This document shows positions 15,158 to 19,153 of a DNA stretch of 19,153 nucleotides, in pieces (position 1 is the first letter of the stretch; the number at the start of each line of letters is the position of its first letter). Made by a program: the position numbers and the translations under genes. Origin of the DNA: Stenotrophomonas sp. UBA2302 (lineage in GTDB: Bacteria > Pseudomonadota > Gammaproteobacteria > Xanthomonadales > Xanthomonadaceae); contig DDVW01000038.1 of assembly GCA_002345545.1 (NCBI GenBank), positions 1-19,153 of the forward strand, written 5' to 3'. The notes beneath the pieces are model-generated. The model saw only the letters and a list, made by a program, of their open reading frames with translations. It made no database searches and had not been told where the DNA came from.

Positions 15158-15937
15158 TCATGCGCCTGTGAAGGTATCCCAGGCCATGCGCGAAATCAGC
15201 ACCACCACCAGGATCAGGAAAAACCGGCGGATCAGTGGCGTCCCCCCGCGCAGTGCCATCCGCGTCCCCACCACCGCGCCGCCGACATTGGCCGCGGCCA
15301 TCGGCACCGCCAGCGCCAGCAGCACGTTGCCGCTGGGCACGAAGAACACCAGTGCCGCCACGTTGGTGGCCAGGTTCACTACCTTGGAGGCGGCCGAGGC
15401 GCGCAGGAAATCCAGGCCGAAGAAACGGATGAACAGGAAAATCAGGAAGCTGCCGGTCCCCGGTCCGAAAAAGCCGTCGTAAAAGCCGATCACCCCGCCC
15501 ATCAGCAGGGCGATGGCCAGCTCCCTGCGACCGATCACCCGCGGCCGGTGCAGCGCACCGAAGTCCTTCTTGACCAGGGTGTAGCCCAGCATCACGATCA
15601 GCAGTGCCAGCACCAGCGGCCGCACCGCCTCCTTGGACAACAGGCTCACCGCGGTGGCGCCGAGGAACGAACAGGCGAATGCCGCCGTTGCCGCCAGCAA
15701 CACCGGACGCCACGGGAACCGCACCGAGCGGGCATACCGCCAGGCGGCGGCGCCGGTGCCGAACATCGAACTGAATTTGTTGGTCCCCAGCAACGCGGCA
15801 GGGGTGTGTTGCGGCAGGACGGTGAACAGCCCCGGCAACTGGATCAGGCCACCGCCGCCAACGGCCGCATCCACCAGCCCGGCGGTGAAAGCGATCACCA
15901 GCAGCCATGGCAACTCCGGCGGCAGCAACTCCAGCAT
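15158..15937 (-). CDS. TSUP (TauE/SafE) family membrane transporter
   Basis: This 259-residue polytopic inner-membrane protein belongs to the family of sulfite, sulfoacetate and related anion permeases. It has about eight hydrophobic segments in two homologous halves. Each half opens with the family motif: [17 protein letters not shown] near the N-terminus, and [21 protein letters not shown] in the second half. [10 protein letters not shown] and [10 protein letters not shown] are the matching partner motifs. The substrate cannot be predicted. The start at 15937 has AGGAAA just upstream; a longer frame up to 16372 is antisense to the YchJ gene and is rejected. It precedes the EAL gene by 64 bases on the same strand, so the two may be co-transcribed. 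It is divergent from the ychJ-like gene across 84 bases. Confidence 0.9.
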   Translation of the reverse strand: MLELLPPELPWLLVIAFTAGLVDAAVGGGGLIQLPGLFTVLPQHTPAALLGTNKFSSMFGTGAAAWRYARSVRFPWRPVLLAATAAFACSFLGATAVSLLSKEAVRPLVLALLIVMLGYTLVKKDFGALHRPRVIGRRELAIALLMGGVIGFYDGFFGPGTGSFLIFLFIRFFGLDFLRASAASKVVNLATNVAALVFFVPSGNVLLALAVPMAAANVGGAVVGTRMALRGGTPLIRRFFLILVVVLISRMAWDTFTGA

Positions 15938-16021
15938 GGCTTTTCCTGGACACGGCGCGACAGGATACGCGCAGTGCGGGCCGGTACGCGCCGCTGGAGC
16001 CGGCCGTGGCCGGATGGGAAA

Positions 16022-16426
16022 ATGCCCCGCATGCAGATCTCTCCGACCACGCCGTGCCCGTGCGGCCGCGGCCCCGCCTACAGCCACTGCTGTGGCCGCT
16101 ATCACGCCGGCCAGCCCGCCCCCGATGCCGAAGCGCTGATGCGCTCGCGCTACAGCGCCTATGTGTTGCAGGACGCCGATTACCTGCTGGCCAGCTGGGA
16201 TCCGCAGACGCGGCCGCAAACGCTGTCGCTGCAGGACGCGCCGGGCCAGCGCACGCAGTGGCTGGGATTGAGCGTGAAGCGCCACGCGGTCACCGGGCAG
16301 GACAGCGCCGAGGTCCAGTTCGTCGCTCGTTACAAGGTCGGCGGTGGCAGTGCGGTGAAGATGGCCGAACACAGCCGCTTCCGTCGCATCGACGGGCGCT
16401 GGTACTACCTGGACGCGGTGGGCTGA
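16022..16426 (+). CDS. YchJ family SEC-C motif protein (short form)
   Basis: This 134-residue protein resembles E. coli YchJ. The N-terminal SEC-C zinc motif has C12, C14, C23 and C24 (CPCG then HCCG). It is followed by the YchJ core [29 protein letters not shown] and [18 protein letters not shown], an NTF2-like fold. E. coli YchJ is about 152 residues and has a second SEC-C motif at its C-terminus. Here the protein ends right after WYYLDAVG, so that second zinc motif is absent. The molecular function is unknown. The start may be ATG 16022 or ATG 16031; the latter begins [12 protein letters not shown] and is equally plausible. It is followed by egtB after 64 bases. Confidence 0.87.
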   Translation: MPRMQISPTTPCPCGRGPAYSHCCGRYHAGQPAPDAEALMRSRYSAYVLQDADYLLASWDPQTRPQTLSLQDAPGQRTQWLGLSVKRHAVTGQDSAEVQFVARYKVGGGSAVKMAEHSRFRRIDGRWYYLDAVG

Positions 16427-16477
16427 GCGTTGTGCGCCGGCAGTGGCGGCGATGACACCGTGCTAACCGCGCATCCG

Positions 16478-16483
16478 TATGCT
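16478..16483 (+). promoter_or_regulatory. Possible -10 box for a leaderless egtB transcript
   Basis: TATGCT lies 7 bases before the egtB ATG, so transcription from it would start at or near the A of the start codon. There is no Shine-Dalgarno sequence at the usual distance. The ATGACA at 16452-16457 is 20 bases away, too far for an ideal -35 box. This is a weak call based on geometry. Confidence 0.3.
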
Positions 16484-16490
16484 CGGGTGA

Positions 16491-17780
16491 ATGCATATTT
16501 CCACTGCCGCACTGCTGCGATCGACCACCGCCCGCACCGCTCCGGCCAGCCTCGCCCAGCGTTTTTCCGCCGTGCGCGCGCGCAGCGTGGCGCTGGCCGC
16601 GCCGTTGTCGGCCGAAGACGCGATGGTGCAGAGCATGCCCGACGCCAGTCCGGCCAAATGGCATCTGGCGCACACCAGCTGGTTTTTCGAGCATTTCGTG
16701 CTGGCTCCGCAGCCCGGCTACCGGCCGCTGCACGCGGACTGGCAGTTGCTGTTCAACAGTTACTACACCAGTGTCGGTCCGGCGCACGCACGGGCACGGC
16801 GCGGACTGCTGTCACGGCCGTCGCTGGCGCAGGTGCTCGACTACCGCGCCGCGGTCGATGAACGCATCGCCGCGCGCTTTGCGGCCGGGACCATGGATGC
16901 CGAGGCGCGTCGCCATCTGATTCTGGGCCTGCAGCATGAACAGCAGCACCAGGAACTGCTGCTCACCGACATCAAGCATGCCCTGTGGTGCAATCCGCTG
17001 CAGCCGGCCTACCGTGAGCTGCAGGTCCCGGCCAGCACGGTGCTGCCGCTGGGCTGGATCGACAGCGCCGAACGCATTGTCGAGGTGGGAGCCGGGGCGT
17101 GGCCGCAGCATGCGCAGTTCGCCTACGACAACGAATCGCCGCGGCACCGGGTGCTGGTTCCCGCGCACCGGCTGGCCAACCGCCCGGTCAACAACCACGA
17201 GTACCGCGGCTTCATCGAAGCCGGTGGCTACCGTGAGCCGCGCTGGTGGCTGAGCCAGGGCTGGGAGCTGTGCCAGGCCGAAGGCTGGCGGCAGCCGCTG
17301 TACTGGGATGCGCAGTGCCAGCGCGAGTTCACCCTCGGCGGCTGGCGCGCGCTGGACCCGCATGCGCCGGTCTGCCATCTGGGCTATTACGAGGCCGATG
17401 CCTATGCGCGCTGGGCCGGGGCGCGGCTGCCGACCGAGTTCGAGTGGGAGGCCGCGGCCGCTGGCGTGCCGCTGGATGGCCACTTCGCCGATGACGACCA
17501 CCTGCATCCCTGTGGCGCCGCAGCCGCGGGCGGGATGGCGCAGCTGTTCGGCGATGTCTGGGAGTGGACCAGCAGTGCCTATGCGCCGTATCCGGGGTTC
17601 CAGCCGCTGCCGGGCAGCCTGGGCGAGTACAACGGCAAGTTCATGTGCGGCCAGTACGTACTGCGCGGTGGCAGCTGTGCCACGCCACGTGGCCATGTGC
17701 GCGCCAGCTACCGCAACTTCTTCGCCCCATCGGCACGTTGGCAATTCGCCGGGCTGCGGCTGGCCAGGGACGCGGCATGA
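16491..17780 (+). CDS. egtB: Ergothioneine biosynthesis sulfoxide synthase EgtB
   Basis: This 429-residue non-heme iron enzyme joins hercynine to a thiol donor with oxygen, the central step of ergothioneine synthesis. The N-terminal DinB-like domain holds the iron ligands: a histidine in WHLAHTSWFFEHF (H61 likely) and the H-x3-H-x-E motif with H149, H153 and E155. The C-terminal FGE-sulfatase-like domain has NRPVNNHEYRGFIEAGGY, RLPTEFEWEAAA, GDVWEWTSSAY and ending repeats RGGSCATP and RASYRNFF. The length is normal. No egtA, egtC or egtE is seen nearby; some EgtB relatives use cysteine directly, but the donor cannot be told here. The stop overlaps the egtD start by 4 bases (ATGA). Confidence 0.94.
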   Translation: MHISTAALLRSTTARTAPASLAQRFSAVRARSVALAAPLSAEDAMVQSMPDASPAKWHLAHTSWFFEHFVLAPQPGYRPLHADWQLLFNSYYTSVGPAHARARRGLLSRPSLAQVLDYRAAVDERIAARFAAGTMDAEARRHLILGLQHEQQHQELLLTDIKHALWCNPLQPAYRELQVPASTVLPLGWIDSAERIVEVGAGAWPQHAQFAYDNESPRHRVLVPAHRLANRPVNNHEYRGFIEAGGYREPRWWLSQGWELCQAEGWRQPLYWDAQCQREFTLGGWRALDPHAPVCHLGYYEADAYARWAGARLPTEFEWEAAAAGVPLDGHFADDDHLHPCGAAAAGGMAQLFGDVWEWTSSAYAPYPGFQPLPGSLGEYNGKFMCGQYVLRGGSCATPRGHVRASYRNFFAPSARWQFAGLRLARDAA

Positions 17781-18751
17781 GCAGCGTCGAAGCGGCATTG
17801 GCCGCGCTGGCCGACCGCAGGCCCGATCGCGCCACGATCACCGCGCAGGTGCTGGCCGGGCTGGCCCAGCGGCCGCGGACCCTGCCGTCGAAATACTTCT
17901 ATGACGCACGCGGCTCGGCATTGTTCGAGCAGATCACCCGACAGCCGGAGTACTACCTCACCCGCACCGAACTGGCACTGCTGCAGCAGGAGCTGCCGGC
18001 CATCGCGCAGCAGGTGGGCGCGCGGGCGCGGGTGGTCGAATACGGCAGCGGCAGTGGCCGCAAGACCCGCCTGCTGCTGGCCGCGCTGCCCGAGGTGGTG
18101 GCCTACACCCCGGTCGAAATCGCCCGCGCGGCGCTGGTGGCCAGCATCCACGCGCTGGCCGGGGATTTCCCCAGCGTGGAAATGCTGCCGGTGTGCGCCG
18201 ACTTCACCGAGGCCGTAACCCTGCCGCTGCCGCAATTCCCGGCCCGGCGCACGCTGCTGTTCTTCCCCGGCTCCACCTTGGGCAACTTCACCGAGCCGGA
18301 GGCGGTACGGCTGCTGCGCGGCATGCGCCACACCATGGGCGCGACCGGGCTGGCGCTGGTCGGTATCGATCTGGTCAAGGCGCCGGCACTGATCGAGGCC
18401 GCCTACAACGATGCCGCCGGCATCACCGCCGCTTTCACCCTGAATCTGCTTGAACGCCTCAACCGCGAGATCGGCAGCGACTTCAACCTGGAACGGTTCC
18501 GCCACCGCGCTGTCTACGACAACACCCGCCAGCGCATCCAGACCGATCTGGTCAGCCTGTGTGCGCAACGGGTACGCGTGGCCGGGCATGAGTTCGATTT
18601 CGCCGAAGGCGAGGCGATCCAGGTCGAGTACAGCCACAAGTACACCGACGCCGGCTTTGCTGCATTGGCTGCCGCTGCCGGCCTGCGTGTGGCCGGGCAA
18701 TGGACCGCGCAGCCCTGCAGCTACGGCCTGCGGTTGTTGCAATGGCAATGA
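17777..18751 (+). CDS. egtD: L-histidine N-alpha-methyltransferase EgtD
   Basis: This 324-residue SAM-dependent enzyme trimethylates histidine to hercynine, the substrate of EgtB. Family features in order are LPSKYFYDARGSALFEQIT near residue 36, PEYYLTRTELALL, the SAM loop VEYGSGSGRKTRLLL with E88 and GSGSG at 90-94, FFPGSTLGNF, the LVGIDLVK segment, AAYNDAAGITAAFTLNLLERLNRE, and a C-terminal EYSHKYT. The length is the family norm. The ATGA overlap with egtB indicates translational coupling, so the two enzymes should be made together. Gene order B then D means the second enzyme of the pathway is encoded first. Longer in-frame starts lie inside egtB and are not used. Confidence 0.95.
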   Translation: MSSVEAALAALADRRPDRATITAQVLAGLAQRPRTLPSKYFYDARGSALFEQITRQPEYYLTRTELALLQQELPAIAQQVGARARVVEYGSGSGRKTRLLLAALPEVVAYTPVEIARAALVASIHALAGDFPSVEMLPVCADFTEAVTLPLPQFPARRTLLFFPGSTLGNFTEPEAVRLLRGMRHTMGATGLALVGIDLVKAPALIEAAYNDAAGITAAFTLNLLERLNREIGSDFNLERFRHRAVYDNTRQRIQTDLVSLCAQRVRVAGHEFDFAEGEAIQVEYSHKYTDAGFAALAAAAGLRVAGQWTAQPCSYGLRLLQWQ

Positions 18752-18809
18752 AGCCGCGGCGCCGCCGTGTCGCGTTTATCATCGACAGTCCCCCTGTCAG
18801 GAAGTGGCG

Positions 18810-19153
18810 ATGCGAGCGTTTGCGGTAGTGCTGGGACTGGGCGGGTGGGCGATGGCCACACCTGCTGCGGCGGCCATCACCGATTTCGGCAGCTGCGGCG
18901 CGGGACTGAAAAGCGCGGCGCTGGCGCAGGGCATCGGTGGCGAGCGGGTGGACCAGGTGTTCGCTGGCATCACCCCGGACATGAGCGTGCTGCCGCTGCT
19001 GGATGCGCAGCCCGAGTTCAGCACGCCGATCTGGGATTACCTGGCCGCGCTGGTGGACAGCCAGCGCATCGCCGATGGCCGCGCGCGTCTGCAGCAGCAC
19101 CGCGCATTGCTGGAGCAGGTCAGTGCCCGGTACGGCGTTGATGCGGCCACCAT
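18810..19153 (+). CDS. MltB-like lytic murein transglycosylase (5' part)
   Basis: The first 114 residues of an exported protein are visible and the frame runs off the right edge. It opens with a signal peptide ([22 protein letters not shown], cleavage near residue 22). Next comes DFGSCGAGLKSAALAQGIGGERVDQVFAGITPD, then VLPLLDAQPEFSTPIWDYLAALV and QHRALLEQVSARYGVDAATI. This is the typical N-terminal part of the MltB/SLT_2 family of lytic transglycosylases, which cleave peptidoglycan in the periplasm. The catalytic glutamate should lie downstream, outside the window. AGGAAG about 6 bases before the ATG supports this start. It lies 58 bases after egtD and probably has its own promoter. Confidence 0.85.
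   Translation, partial: MRAFAVVLGLGGWAMATPAAAAITDFGSCGAGLKSAALAQGIGGERVDQVFAGITPDMSVLPLLDAQPEFSTPIWDYLAALVDSQRIADGRARLQQHRALLEQVSARYGVDAAT

Noticed and set aside
15938..16372. N-terminal extension of the TSUP transporter
   Set aside because: It is antisense to the YchJ-like gene and lacks membrane character; AGGAAA marks the start at 15937.

Overview
The window looks like chromosome of a GC-rich gammaproteobacterium, most likely Xanthomonadaceae and probably Stenotrophomonas or a close relative. The reasons are the GC-rich third positions, the long TonB-dependent receptor, and the protein sequences of RecD, FolE, EgtB/EgtD and the transglycosylase. The genus is an inference from recalled protein style; no search was run.

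Bases 1-541 hold the 3' end of recD (RecBCD alpha subunit). Bases 542-8210 form a compact plus-strand defence island. In order it carries a winged-helix regulator, an overlapping AbiEii-like nucleotidyltransferase, hsdM, hsdS, an Abi_2/AbiF-family HEPN protein, a 375-base gap with two copies of a structured RNA element, and hsdR. A 26-base palindrome just before the first gene is a candidate autoregulatory operator. The M, S and R subunits give a complete type I restriction-modification system. The embedded Abi_2 protein has an intact R-x4-H HEPN motif. The two hairpin copies after it (C5GC...GCG5 outer stem, GTTC/GAAC inner stem, tetraloop changed between copies) resemble the structured RNA known to accompany abiF genes. 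The locus can be read as DNA restriction with a possible RNase/RNA back-up wired into the same operon, and this is the most interesting part of the window.

Bases 8211-9570 return to housekeeping: folE (GTP cyclohydrolase I), a MAPEG-family membrane protein and a strong bidirectional terminator. Bases 9588-15937 are on the minus strand: a TonB-dependent receptor, an SDR dehydrogenase with an FNR-like box upstream, a CSS-EAL cyclic-di-GMP phosphodiesterase, and a TSUP (TauE/SafE) transporter.

Bases 16022-19153 are on the plus strand: a short YchJ/SEC-C protein, the ergothioneine pair egtB-egtD with a 4-base ATGA overlap, and the start of an exported MltB-like lytic transglycosylase that runs off the window. 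No tRNA, rRNA, insertion sequence, integrase or CRISPR array was seen.
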